Shown here piece after piece: positions 39,768 to 53,358 of a stretch of DNA of 64,000 bases. The notes under the pieces are model-generated. The model searched no databases, was not told where the DNA came from, and worked only from the letters and a program-made list of their open reading frames with translations. Made by a program: the position numbers and the translations under genes. This DNA comes from Paramecium sonneborni. Its lineage: Eukaryota; Ciliophora; Oligohymenophorea; Peniculida; Parameciidae. Each line of letters opens with the position of its first letter. Position 1 is the first letter of the stretch. Location: positions 737,240 to 801,239 of the forward strand of contig CAJJDN010000005.1 in the NCBI GenBank assembly GCA_905182985.1. Reading direction: 5' to 3'.

Positions 39768-39928
39768 AAAAAATTATTATTATTATTATTCTTTTTTTGA
39801 TTATGATTGATAAATAAATTAATATAGCTCATGCAAACCTGAGTTTTATTAAGGTAATAATAAGAAATGACTTTGTTTTAATATTACCCTAATGAAGACC
39901 AAGTTTTTAAATTATTTTATGAAAAAAA

Positions 39929-40294
39929 ATGACCAAGGATTTTCTCTAGAAAGACCAGGACTCAAGCATAATTGAAGCTTTGATGTTCACTGCTTATTTC
40001 ATGCATCGAGCTGTAAGTATATGTGACCAAATTGTCATTTAGATGAACGGAGAAATATATTGTTTAAGAAATCTTAAAGAACTTATAGATAGATATATGT
40101 AGAAGAATATCATATTGATATTAGATCCAAATATAATGATTGCATCAAATACTTTACTATATAATATAAAAATCTTTAAAGTTTTCTTAACTTTAGTAAT
40201 AATAATATATAATTTAATTTTGAATATTATCCCATATTATAAATTAATCATATTTAGTAATTAATTAATTAATCGATTTCCCTATTATTAATGA
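39929..40294 (+). CDS. small hypothetical protein with possible membrane helices
   Basis: 111 residues with a 30-nt intron (GTAAGTATA...CATTTAG) after FTAYFMHRA. The first half (MTKDFLQKDQDSSIIEAL ... LRNLKELIDRYM) looks coding; the second half is hydrophobic and AT-driven (VFLTLVIIIYNLILNII), so the true end may differ. Unknown family. Confidence 0.35.
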
Positions 40295-40531
40295 TGAGCA
40301 TAAGAGTAGTGAAACTACTTCAAAAATGAGTACATTCATCTAGGCTATCTGATTATATTTTTAATCTATATTTTAAAACAATTATCTAACACATTCATTT
40401 TTTTTAGATATTTGATTTCATCTTCTTTGTTGGGACAAAAATAATTTTAGATATCTGAATGAATTCTTTATGATAAGATGATGTAATACAAATGACATAT
40501 TTCGTAATAATTAATTTTTTATTTATAAAAT

Positions 40532-42632
40532 ATGAGTTAACAGGAATAGCAAAATGAAAACAAAGAACCAGAAGTTAAAGATAATGTAGAAGAATTTGGA
40601 ATAAAGGTGCTGTCTGCTGGTTAATTATTATATAATTGAATTAGAGGAGTAGAAATTGATTATGCTACAAATAAGCGAAGAAGAATCATTCAATTTAAAA
40701 AATTTATAATAAAGGGAAGATGATGCTGTTTTTATAGAGGATGAACCAGAAAAAGCTCTAGGTAAACTTTTAACATTGAATTAATTAAGTTTGCAAGAAA
40801 GGTAATATATTATTTTTCTATCATATTAATAGATAAGCTTATACTAAACATTTAGCTGAATTGATAATTTTGATTGGTATTGAAGCATAAAAATAATTAA
40901 CATTAATAATAAATTAAGTGATAAATGATGGTGATGAAATAAAGAAAATCTTAATAAATCAACTTAATTTATTGATTGATGAAATAGATGTATCTTTAAT
41001 TAAATAGCATATATTACCATCATTGATGTAATTAATAAAATATCATAATTTTGATATTTAATCTGAAGTTCAAAAACAAATATCCAAAATAGCTTAGAAA
41101 CTCAGTAGTAATGAAATGAATGAGCTTATATTAAATGATTTAATTCTTATGGCACATGATGAGTCGAATGAAGAAAATAAAATGGTGGCCTTACAATTTT
41201 TTGGTTCATATGCTCATATAGCAAATTAATAATTCTTAGAATCATTCATATCAATTGAATTTATAAATGCAGGTGAGGATATAAGTATGAGAGTAAGAAA
41301 GGAATCTATTTAATAATTACCATAAATAGCAAAATAAGTTAGACCTGAGTTTTTTATATCAAGATTACTTCCTCATTATCTTTAGTATATCTTAAATTAA
41401 ACTATTTTAATAGAAAATCTGAAGATAAGTCTTCTTGGCAAATACGTAGAGCTTGTGTTGAAATTATTGTTAAATTAGCTTAGATTGCACCAAAACACAT
41501 TCGATAAAATGAATTGTCGAATAAAATGATTGATTTTCTCAAGTATAATAAAAATATTTTAAAAGGGATTCAAATAAATGGGTAAAAGCATCAGCATTCT
41601 TTCTTCTCGGATAATTTATATATACATTACATGATTGTAATTAAAAAAATGAATAATTGTTAAATGAATATTGTAGATCAACAAATAAAGATGTCTGTGA
41701 ATATTTTTCATCAGATTAAGAAATCTTTGATTCTTGTGCTGCATCTTTTCATTTAGTTGTTGAAATATTTGGAAAAGATAAATGGCCAAATTTATTAAAA
41801 TTATTATAGAGTTTAGTGAAAAATAAAGGAGTTAGAAAAGTATTGGCAGAAAATCTTTATATTATTGCCAATTCTTGTGGTCCAAGAAATGCTGAAAAAG
41901 ATTTGGTGATCATTTTAGATTCATTTTTAAAAGATTTAAATGATGAAGTCAAATATGCAGCTGCTAAAAATTTATGGGAGTTCATTAAAATATTTGATGA
42001 AGAAAAAAGAGATAATTTGTTAGATGTTGTTTTAATTATATAAGTAAAATATTAAATAATATCTTCAAAGAGAGATTAAAAAAAATGGAGAATACGCCAT
42101 CTAATAGCCAAATAAATCAAACATTTGGTTCCATTATATAGTGTAGATAATATATTTCAAATTATTGTCCCTATTACATTGAAATTATGTAATGATATAG
42201 TGGCAACTGTAAGAAAATAAGCAGCTAAAGAAATGCATTCTATTTTGTAATCTTTGAATACTTAAGACGAAACAAGTTAAATTTATTATCAATGTTTAAT
42301 TGAAAATATTAAGGCTTACGGTATAAGTCATCGTTTTAATCAGAGACAAGCGTATTAATTAATTCATATTAAGATTTGCTTATATGTGTTCTAAATTAAT
42401 TACCCTCAAAGAATTTGAAACTACTTTCTTAGAATAATTTGTATCTCTCAGTTTAGATCCTGTTAAAAATGTGAGAATAACCGTAGCTCTTATAGTTTAA
42501 AAACGATTTAAACAAGGTAAATTTAAGATTTAATTCTCATTAGGACATCTCAAAGATAATAAGCAAATATTATAAATGATACATAATTTGAAAAGTCACA
42601 AAGATAGAGAAGTGTTAAAAATTCTGGACTGA
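40532..42632 (+). CDS. HEAT-repeat phosphatase regulatory subunit (PP4R1/PP2A-A-like)
   Basis: 638 residues with seven introns (22-31 nt); spliced length in frame. An acidic N-terminus (EEESFNLKNLQ, FIEDEPEKALG) is followed by repeated paired helices: LINQLNLLIDEIDVSLIKQH, RVRKESIQQLPQIAKQV, SSWQIRRACVEIIVKLA, KKWRIRHLIAKQIKHLV, NVRITVALIVQKR. The V/I-R-x-x-A/C pattern at the start of many second helices is typical of the PP2A scaffold and PP4R1. These proteins hold the catalytic subunit and steer substrate choice. PP4R1 is favoured because of the acidic N-terminus and irregular repeats, but assignment between the two is uncertain. Confidence 0.7.
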
Positions 42633-42719
42633 GTAAATTAAATTAAATTTACATGTTTATTAATCATTTCACATTCAATCTTAATTAACAAATTAAAATA
42701 TAATTGTTTAATTAAATAA

Positions 42720-45700
42720 ATGATTTAAAAAATAATCCTAATGCTTCATATTTTTAAGTATTTATTTACCAAATTAACAGGATAATTAATACCTAATGTA
42801 CTTATGATACTTAGACGTATTGGGAAAATGCTTAATTTTCAAATGATGTTTTTTTGGTTTAAGAAAATCAATTTATAAATATTGATCAAAGTTTTGAGTT
42901 TAATAAAGGTCTTTGGATTAATTATCGTCCAATGGATGATTATATTATTGAAAGTATGACTTAATATTTAATTAGATATCAATAACAATGCATAATCTGT
43001 AAATTATCTAATTTACTCTCTTTAAAAAGATTGGTAATAAGATGAGGTTTTTTTAACATTTTTTGAGTTCAATATGGAAGATGAGACGATTTTATATCAT
43101 ATATATATTAGAGAAAAAACCAAATAATCAGATGAGCTATTATGGTAAGATTATTAATTTTAGATTAACAAATATTTGTTGGATCAAGATTGGATATTAT
43201 TTTATTATTATATTTAGAATGGTATTTTGAAAATTTATTTATATTCATTTTCTGAAAATAATTATCAATTCCAGTAAATTACATGGAATGGTGACTTTAG
43301 TGATTTAATGTATGATTATTAAGGTGGTTAAAAGGACATCATAATAAATGGTTATACTTTAAATTTGAATTTATTTCCTGGAAAGTTTACTTAACTATTT
43401 TAAACAAATGTAAATGTATTTGATAACTTAAATTATTTTTTATAAAGTTGCAAACCAGAAGTTATTTGTTCATCTGAAATGTAAACAATAATAGGTAATA
43501 ATTAATATTTTAATGGAAATTATAAAGTAAGTGGTGTTAGTTAATATGAAATATCAAAAAATCAATTTAAAATTTCAGGTTGGGTTAAGCAAGATAAGTT
43601 TGGTTTTTCTTAGGTTAAAAATCAACTTCTTTTAAGATTATCTATAAACTAAGACTATAGTAATGATGGTATAATTGGAAATAAATTACTCTATGTTATT
43701 TATCATCATAATAAAGATGAAAATCTAATTGGATTGGAAATACACACTTATAGTTATTAGATACCGTATAAATCATAATCTTATGTAACTCCCGCAGAAT
43801 TAATTTTAACAGTTTTCGATAAAAATTATGCTGAATTATTAAGTGAATGGCATTTCTGTTAATTTGAAGTTGGATCTAATTTAAATTAAGGCTAACCTAT
43901 TTATAGAATTTATTTCCCAAATGAAGTGAACTTCTATCAATTTCATTGGAATGATGAAATACACTATTTTAAGAATACAAAGCTTTACTTTCATATTGGA
44001 GGAGATGATATTTATAAAAACAAATTTGAAGGATAATTAAATAATTGGAAATTATAAACATTTTGTTCTGAGTTTGAAGAAACTCTTGATTTTTAATGCC
44101 ATTATTCATGCTTAACATGTAAAGGGACTTCTAATTATGATTGTCTAAGTTGTTCTACAAATAATAATAGAGTTTATGTTGAGTAAGCAAATTCTTGTCT
44201 ATGCAAAAATGGATTCTTGGAGATATCTGAGAATCCAGTTTGTAAAAGTATATTTGTAATGATTATTAGATTATATTGAATAATTTAAGACCATATAATT
44301 AATTAATTAAGAGATCAATTGTGATATTAAAGGTTATTATTCTTGCTAATAATAAAATATTTAATGTGAATATGGATACTTTTAATACAATAAATAATGT
44401 CTGAAATGGTATAATTTTTTATTGATTTTAAGTCCATTAAATGACAATCCAAATCTACTATTAGATTGTGTTAGTTGTTTACTTTATCCTGATTAATTCG
44501 CTTCTTCTCTATTATGTGCTGAAAAATACTTCTCATATGCATATGATGAAATATTTAATCATGATTAGAAATATTTATAGGAAAGATAATTGTATATTTA
44601 ATATATAATAAATAAAGGTACTAAATAAAAACAACAACTGATAATAATTATTATTTGTAAATTGTTTTTGCTACTACAAATTACAGTTGTAAAAGAGGCC
44701 TATATTTAGATAAAAATAATAATTGTTAACTTTGTTCTGATAATTGTGAATTTTGCTTTGGTCCATCAATATATTAATGTAGTTAGTGTTATAAGGAATA
44801 TAGAAAATCTGAAAATGGTCCATGTATAAAATGCTAAAATTGTGATTATTGTTAATCAATCTCAAATAACAATGAAGAAGAATGTAGATCTGCTTATTTT
44901 TGTAAATCCTTATAGTATTTTCACGATAACAAATGCATTGATTGTGGACTTTATTGTTAAAATTGCAATAAAGATGGATGTTTAACATGTTTCAATTCTT
45001 TATAATATTATATACGTTTAGATAGATAAAGTTGTGGAATTTGTTCAATTCAAAATTGTAAGTATTGCTTTGAATATTTATATTTGGATCCTTTTTTTTA
45101 TTCATCTTTTGATTAAATCAATTATTTCGGTGTTTATGAATAACATAAAATTATGATAGGTTGTGCTGAATGCTATCCAGGCTATGCTTTTTCATTAAAT
45201 ACAAATACTTGTTAAATATAAGATGTAAAAGAATGTGATTCAGGAATTTATGATCAAGAAGAAAACTTTATTTGTTTAAAAAGTTCTATATTAACTACAT
45301 CACTCTAAAATATAGATTGTTCAGAATTAGAAAACTGTTATCAATGTATTAAGTAATATACATATGCAATAATCAATTTTTGTATCATCTGTTAAGATGG
45401 ATATTATTCAGAATGGCAAACTGGTATTTGTAAATAATGTCCAGAATATTGTAAGATTTGTGTGTAATAGCATGCTGATTAAAATGATTTTTGGAAATCT
45501 GATCTTAAAGCTTTTTATTTGTATTTTTTAAATCCTAATAAGGACAACGATTTTGAATATTACGGAATTATCTCAGATTCATTATAAATCCTATGTTTAG
45601 AATGTTTAAATAATTTCTTATTATATAAAAATGCTTGTTATATAGGATGCACAGATGAATGTTTAGATTGTAGAATTATTGAATAATTATAATCGCCTCC

Positions 45701-48700
45701 TATAATTTCAAAATGCTTTAAATGTAAACCTAATTAATATGGACTTGTTAGAACCTTAGTAAATTATTAATGTTAAAAATGTGCTCCTTATTGCATTCTT
45801 TGCTAAACTAGATCTAACTAAGAAATCTAATAAATTAATTCTTTTTTTGATATCACTTCTATTTACTATTATTACTCTATGAAATGCTTATTAAAATCTG
45901 ACACTCAAAATGAAAATATTAATATTATTCCAAATACTCTTAATGTTATTAACTGTGGTGAAATGAAAAAATGCAACAAGTAGATTTTGAGTTTTTATAA
46001 CATATACTGTAATAAAATATTAACCAATGATCCCAATGATTCATAAAAAAGATAATCTTTAACTTTTTATGATACACTCATATTAGGTGGAATCTAAAGA
46101 TGGGAAGATTCAAGTTTAATGAATCTACTTAATGAATTAAGTATTCAAGATTTTACATATGATTTATAAATGAAATGTCAGGAACAATGTTATTAAAGTG
46201 CAGGATTCTATTCATCGATATAAACAAATCTAAAAACTTATACCTTTTATTTACGTAAGGTTAATTTAAATATTTACTCTAAGTCTAATTTATGTTCAAT
46301 TCTCATAAGCCTTCCTTTCTATATAAATAATTTTAACTCTATACTTTTAAAAAATCTTGTATTTATTTCAAGCTATTATGAATAATTATCATAGTAAAAA
46401 GTAGTTAATGTTTTGTTCTAAATAAATAATCCACATGAAACTTTAATGATAACAATTGATAATTGTCATTTTACTTAAAATAAATTTGATATACCTCATT
46501 TTCTATCCCTAACAAGCAATAAACCATAAAACATACAATTGTTAAACTTAAGTCTTTACAATTTAAAGGTTTAAAAAAGTAAAGTGTTTGATTTTTAACC
46601 TAATCTTGATACAACAATTTCAACAATGGTTGTTCATAATTTTAAATTATAAGATTCTGAATTTGTGAATACATCAATTTACTATTTTAATGCTTTAGAC
46701 AAGAATCTAAATTATGAATTATTTTTTGAAAATGTGACTATACTTAATACAAATTTTACCATAAATTCCTTTTTTATCAATTTAGAATTTGAAAATAATT
46801 TTTAGATTGAGAAAGTTGAAATAAAAAATATTTATCTCGAAAATGTTAATATAAATAAAAATTCTAGTTTTATCAAATTATTATCTTGTAAGAATCTTAT
46901 TCTTAAAAATTTAACTATGAAAAATCTTTTTATATAAGGTAACTCTGCAGTAATATTAGCAAGGAATATTTTAATTAATTCAATTACTTTTGAGAATTCT
47001 TTTGTAAACTAAAGTTGTTTTATATCTAATACATAATCTAATGCTTAATTACTTTATTAAAATGATGAAATAAAAAAATTTGAAATTTATGATATAAGAT
47101 TTATCAATAATAAATATTCTCATGAAAAAACCTTTTTCAAAATAGTCAGATTGGAAAGTGAAAATATTTTTGTTAATATTTAAAATCTCATCTTTTAAAA
47201 TAACAATTACTTTAAGTTAGATTATGGTACTTAATAACTCAATTTTATTTCCTATAGATAGGCTTTAATATATATTGAATGTTCATTTTGTTATTTTCAA
47301 AATATAGAAATAACAAGAGGTGTTGGTTATCCTGAAATGGCAATAATGAAATCTAATGATTTATAAATTTAAAATTTAACTGTTGAATAAGAAATTGAAA
47401 TACATAGAAAAACTAGATTTCTGCATTCCTCATTTGATTGCATAAGCAAATATCACTATTTGGATCTCTATTTTGTAATATATATATAACAATTTCATCA
47501 AGTATAATTAAAGCAAATATTCTTGTAAAATCTTGTTGGTAAAGATTATCCATTTATTGTTTTTGAAGGATAAAGTTTAACTGAAGAAGTTCGTTAAGGG
47601 ATAATCATTATATAGGATTGTATTTTTCAGAATAATATATAAATAACAACTAAATTAAATATCTATTCAACCATTATTTCTATAAAAACTTAACAAAAAA
47701 CAAATATTTAATTTGAAAATGTTATTTTTTAAAATAATTGGTTAAACAAGTATGAAGACGAAATTTAAATACATTCATCAACTACCTTAATAATAGAGAC
47801 TTTTTAGGGGGAAATACTTTTGAAAAATACAAATTTTTCGTCGAATATCATCACTAATTCTTCTGATTCAGTCATATATATTAAAACTTAAAATCTAACC
47901 ATTCTAAATTGTCACTTTAATAATTAGAATAATTTAAATCTGAATTTAATTAAAAGAAATATCCTTTGGGATATTAACTAAAATAATTTAGAATTATCAT
48001 TAAAATATTTTTTTCAAACAATTTCATAAGGTGGAAATGGATAATTATTTGTAAATTCCATAAAAATTATTGATAGTAGAATTAATAATTCAATTGCACT
48101 TTAAGGAGGAGGATTTTATATATCTACTACTTCAGAAGGAAAAATTTAGATATTAAATTCATAATTTTTAAATACTTAAACTAACCTTAATGGATATTCA
48201 ATCTCATAAGGCGGTTTATTTTATATAGATGCTCAAAATAGTAGACTTAATTTTTAAATGGAAAATAGTTTGATTTTTAGGTCTTATTCAAGATAAGAAG
48301 GTGGAGCTATATTAATTATTCCTTCAAGAATTGAAAATTATATCTATTTCAATAACGTTTCTTTTGAATCGTCATTTTCATTTAAATCCTCCATCTTATT
48401 TTATAATTCTAATTAACTACCAACCTTATCATCTTAAATTATTATCAACAATTCAAGATTTTAAAATAATGAATCAGAGTTTTATGAATATATCAAATTA
48501 ATAGAAGATTTATCATTATAAGATGTTTAAACATATCAAATTTATAACCCTTCAATTAGTATATAATATAGTAATTTTAAATTATCTAATTCAATTTTTT
48601 ACTAAATCCACTTAGCTAATTTAATTAAAGTAACAAATGTAAGAGAAATTCTATTAGAAAATATAATTATTTCTAATTCCAATATATTCAATTCTCCATT

Positions 48701-51700
48701 AATTACATTATCATTGTTAAAAAGTAATATTTTATTTGATATTTAGATTTTTAAGGGAATTTGTTAATTAATGGGTTATAGATAAAAAAGATAATCCAAT
48801 ATAATTATCCTTCTGTCCAATCATGTAAATCCAGTAAAAAAGAGTAGCTTAATAAATTAATATGTCCAATAACTAGCCTATAAATTGTTTTTGAACCTGA
48901 AATATATCTAAAATAAACTGACCTAACTAATTAATTAAATTGCAATCTAAATATTTTATACTCAAAACTCACCAATAATTTTGCTTTACTATAACTCACT
49001 GACTTTACATCATTACATTAAATAAATATAAATAATCTTGAAATTTTAGATAGTATCTGTAAAAATTGTTATTATGGACTTATAACAATATAATAATTAG
49101 AGTTTCAAAATATAAATTTAAAAATAGATTCCTTAAATATAAAAGATAATATATGTGGATAAATGGGATGCTTATCAATTATGAATAATTTTGATTCAAA
49201 TGTTCTTGATTTTTCAGAATCTTCAAGAATTTTAATGCAAAATAATTTAAGTCTTTTGGAGAATTTTGTAGATTTTAATATTTCGACAAAACTCACAAAT
49301 TGTTTATTTTTTAATAATTCTGCTTCATTTGGTGGCGGATGCTTTTTTGCTAATTTAAATATTTATTTAGATTAATGCATTTTCTTAAAAAACACAGCTT
49401 ATAAAAGTGGAGGAGGAATTTTCTTTTTTTCTAAGAATAATAAAATCTTATTGACAAACACAAAAATATTAAATAATACAGCTTAAATTGCTGGTGGCAT
49501 ATATATAAGCCAGGACTAATTAAATTAAAATTAAAATTTTAATTTACTTATAAAAGACAATAAGGCTAAATAATTTGCAGATAATATTTATGAATAGCCA
49601 TATAAATTATATTTTTCACAAAAATATAATATAACATAATAAAATAAAATTATACATAAGAATGAATCAACAATTANTCAAATTAATAGAAGATTTATCA
49701 TTATAAGATGTTTAAACATATCAAATTTATAACCCTTCAATTAGTATATAATATAGTAATTTTAAATTATCTAATTCAATTTTTTACTAAATCCACTTAG
49801 CTAATTTAATTAAAGTAACAAATGTAAGAGAAATTCTATTAGAAAATATAATTATTTCTAATTCCAATATATTCAATTCTCCATTAATTACATTATCATT
49901 GTTAAAAAGTAATATTTTATTTGATATTTAGATTTTTAAGGGAATTTGTTAATTAATGGGTTATAGATAAAAAAGATAATCCAATATAATTATCCTTCTG
50001 TCCAATCATGTAAATCCAGTAAAAAAGAGTAGCTTAATAAATTAATATGTCCAATAACTAGCCTATAAATTGTTTTTGAACCTGAAATATATCTAAAATA
50101 AACTGACCTAACTAATTAATTAAATTGCAATCTAAATATTTTATACTCAAAACTCACCAATAATTTTGCTTTACTATAACTCACTGACTTTACATCATTA
50201 CATTAAATAAATATAAATAATCTTGAAATTTTAGATAGTATCTGTAAAAATTGTTATTATGGACTTATAACAATATAATAATTAGAGTTTCAAAATATAA
50301 ATTTAAAAATAGATTCCTTAAATATAAAAGATAATATATGTGGATAAATGGGATGCTTATCAATTATGAATAATTTTGATTCAAATGTTCTTGATTTTTC
50401 AGAATCTTCAAGAATTTTAATGCAAAATAATTTAAGTCTTTTGGAGAATTTTGTAGATTTTAATATTTCGACAAAACTCACAAATTGTTTATTTTTTAAT
50501 AATTCTGCTTCATTTGGTGGCGGATGCTTTTTTGCTAATTTAAATATTTATTTAGATTAATGCATTTTCTTAAAAAACACAGCTTATAAAAGTGGAGGAG
50601 GAATTTTCTTTTTTTCTAAGAATAATAAAATCTTATTGACAAACACAAAAATATTAAATAATACAGCTTAAATTGCTGGTGGCATATATATAAGCCAGGA
50701 CTAATTAAATTAAAATTAAAATTTTAATTTACTTATAAAAGACAATAAGGCTAAATAATTTGCAGATAATATTTATGAATAGCCATATAAATTATATTTT
50801 TCACAAAAATATAATATAACATAATAAAATAAAATTATACATAAGAATGAATCAACAATTATTGATTAGGTTATAATTTAACCATATACTTATTATGGGT
50901 CACAAATAAAATCAAAATAATTATTATTTCCTTCAGGAATTCCAATCGCAAATTATAAATATTTTGACTCAAATAAAAATTCTTATATTTCAAATGATTT
51001 AATTTTTAGAATAAGTGCTACAAATTCTATTAATGAGAAATTGTAAAATCTAAGTGGGACAAGTTGTTAAATATATGCTTAAAAAGTTAATAGTAAATTA
51101 GAGTAAGATTATAATAACTTAAATTTTGATGATAAAATTACATCAGAATATTTATCTACAAATAAAAAAGAATTTAATATGAATACTAGAGATTATAATT
51201 TTGATGACTTAATTATATATTTTAATCCTTTTTAAGAAGAATCAAATTATCTTTAATTAGCAATATAATGTAAAATACTTCAAATACCATAATATAGTGG
51301 AGAATTTCCATTTGGTATAATTTCAATAATTAAGAATTATTTATTATTGTTATAAATTAGAACTTTTCATTGTTAATTAGGAGAATACTTAAATTTATAG
51401 TCTGGAGGATGTGTAGAATGTGATATTTCATAGAATTAATATTCTGTTTCATTTAATGCTTCTAAATGTGAAACTAAAGATGAAATTAAGATTAAAAATA
51501 TATAGCCAGCCATGATTGAATTAAGAGAAGGATATTGGAGACCATTTTATTTCAGTAAAATTATTGAAGAATGCTATCATCTAAATTTAAATTGTTTAGG
51601 TGGTTGGTTTGCAGGAAATCCTTCTTGTGCTTTTGGCCATATAGGAGCATTATGTGAATAATGTGATTTATATAATATAGCAGGAAATGGTTAATTTTCT

Positions 51701-53222
51701 CAAAGCAAAAAGTATTCATGCTCTAGTTGTGAAGATGTAGCTGGAAATATCGTTAATATATTATTGGTTATATTATGGACTTTATTTTCTGTCTTTTTGT
51801 CTGTTAACAGCACAATTAAAATGATAGAAGAGTTTATTCAATATACTAAACTTAAAACAATAGGAAAATTTATAGTATTTAAATCAGCATCAACTTCAGT
51901 TTTGATAAAAGTCTTTACAAATTATTTATAAATTATCAGTTCTTTAGCAACTTTTTAATTAACAATTCCTAGTGGAATAACTTTAACATTTACATCAGTA
52001 GGAAATCCAATAGAATCAATGGCATTCTCATTAGATTGTTATTTAGTTTAAGTGAGCTCTATACCAATTCATTATCTTCGATTAATATGGGGGCTCTTAA
52101 TGGTTGGATTTTATATCTTTGCTTATATGTTTATTCATTTAGTCTCCTAAGTTGTTATCAATAAATTATAACCTAGCATAACATTTATAGTTACTACTTT
52201 AATATACATCTACATATATTTATCTCCAAATATTTTCGGAGGTTTGATTTCTTTATTATCATACAGAAATATTTCTAATATTGATTGGATTTCTGCTAAT
52301 GTATCTTACGAATATAATACCTCATTACATTATGATTGGTTGGTCTTTTTTGTAACCCCAATATTTATTATAATTGGAATTATTTTGCCTCTTTTCTTTT
52401 GGTTTGTAGTTTATTATAATCGAAGTAAATTAGATACAACAAAAGTAAGAAAGATTTGGGGATATCTCTATAACGAATATAAAGTAAGTACCTATTATTG
52501 GGAAACAATAAAAATTATTTAAAAAGAATTCATTATTTTAGTATTAATTTATTATGAAGATTATATAGCAATAAAAGCAATTTTAATCTTTTTTATTTTG
52601 TATATATATGGTAATCTAACATATTAATATAAACCATACTAAACAGGAGATTTAAATCATATTGATTCTTTACAGACATCTATATGTAAAATATCCATAC
52701 TGTTAGCATCACTTATCTTTACAGCCTAAAGTTTACAGATAAGAGAAATAATTTTGCCTTCTTACGTAATTCTAGCAGTAATTAATTTTGCATTTACCTT
52801 AAATATTCTTTCTAAAATTTTATTTGCTTACTTTGATAAATTGTAAGTGTAAATTGATTCTGTCAAGGCTTATTTTAGTTATAGATTTCCATATATTATT
52901 AAAAGCAATAAAATTTGTGTGAAGGTATTTAAAAACACAGTTGAAAGAAAATAAATAATTAGATAAAGATTTTTAATGATTAAAGCTTATTTACTTGCTG
53001 AAGCTAAATAAATAATCCAATACAAAGAGTATATATATATTATAGAGATTTTTTAGGTTCTAAAAGTAAATAAGTAAAACAAACAGAAAAATGTATGATG
53101 GTGGATTGTACGATAACTTTTCCTCCTCTCCATAGAATATCAATAAAATAATTAGACTAAATACAAATTACAATTCATCAAGATTTAATATTCATATCAA
53201 ATAATCCTCTTCAGAAAATTGA
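42720..53222 (+). CDS. giant secreted-domain/multi-pass membrane protein (Cys-rich, beta-helix-like)
   Basis: Starts with a signal peptide (MIQKIILMLHIFK) split by a 23-nt intron (42758-42780). An N-terminal lectin-like beta region (~42.9-44.1 kb) is followed by furin/GF-receptor-type Cys repeats (~44.1-45.9 kb: CLTCKGTSNYDCLSC, CQNCDYC). Next comes a ~4.5-kb stretch of short Asn-rich strands with repeated FxNN and GGxxF turns (SFGGGCFFAN, KSGGGIFFF), like right-handed beta-helix adhesins. An EGF-like piece (CEQCDLYN, CSSCED) leads into seven or eight membrane helices and a cytosolic tail ending SSSEN. The coordinates include an apparent assembly duplication (48493-50861), whose junction at N 49677 breaks the frame; the true protein is probably ~3,000 residues. 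Likely a surface receptor or adhesion protein; family otherwise unknown. Confidence 0.75.
48493..49676 (+). repeat. duplication A, copy 1
   Basis: 1184 bp identical by eye to 49678-50861; the two copies meet at the single N at 49677. Confidence 0.95.
49678..50861 (+). repeat. duplication A, copy 2
   Basis: Offset 1185 from copy 1. Because an intron changes the frame inside the unit, reading from copy 1 through the N into copy 2 shifts the frame, which argues that only one copy exists in the genome. Confidence 0.95.
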
Positions 53223-53357
53223 AATTAATATCTAGAATATCAAAACATAAAAAAAAATAAATTTTAATATAATTATATATTTATTAATGAAAATTCAAGA
53301 TTAAATTGATGAAAACAATTGTTAAAATATGTAATGATTGCAGGAGATTTAAAAGTT
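51289..53357 (+). repeat. duplication B, copy 1
   Basis: 2069 bp identical by eye to 53359-55427; holds the EGF-like piece, membrane domain and stop codon of the giant gene. Ends at the single N at 53358. Confidence 0.95.
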
Positions 53358-53358
53358 N

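Noticed and set aside
44674..44988. 104-residue minus-strand frame
   Set aside because: Antisense shadow of the Cys-rich repeats of the giant gene; its Asn/Ile/Tyr-rich composition mirrors the coding strand.
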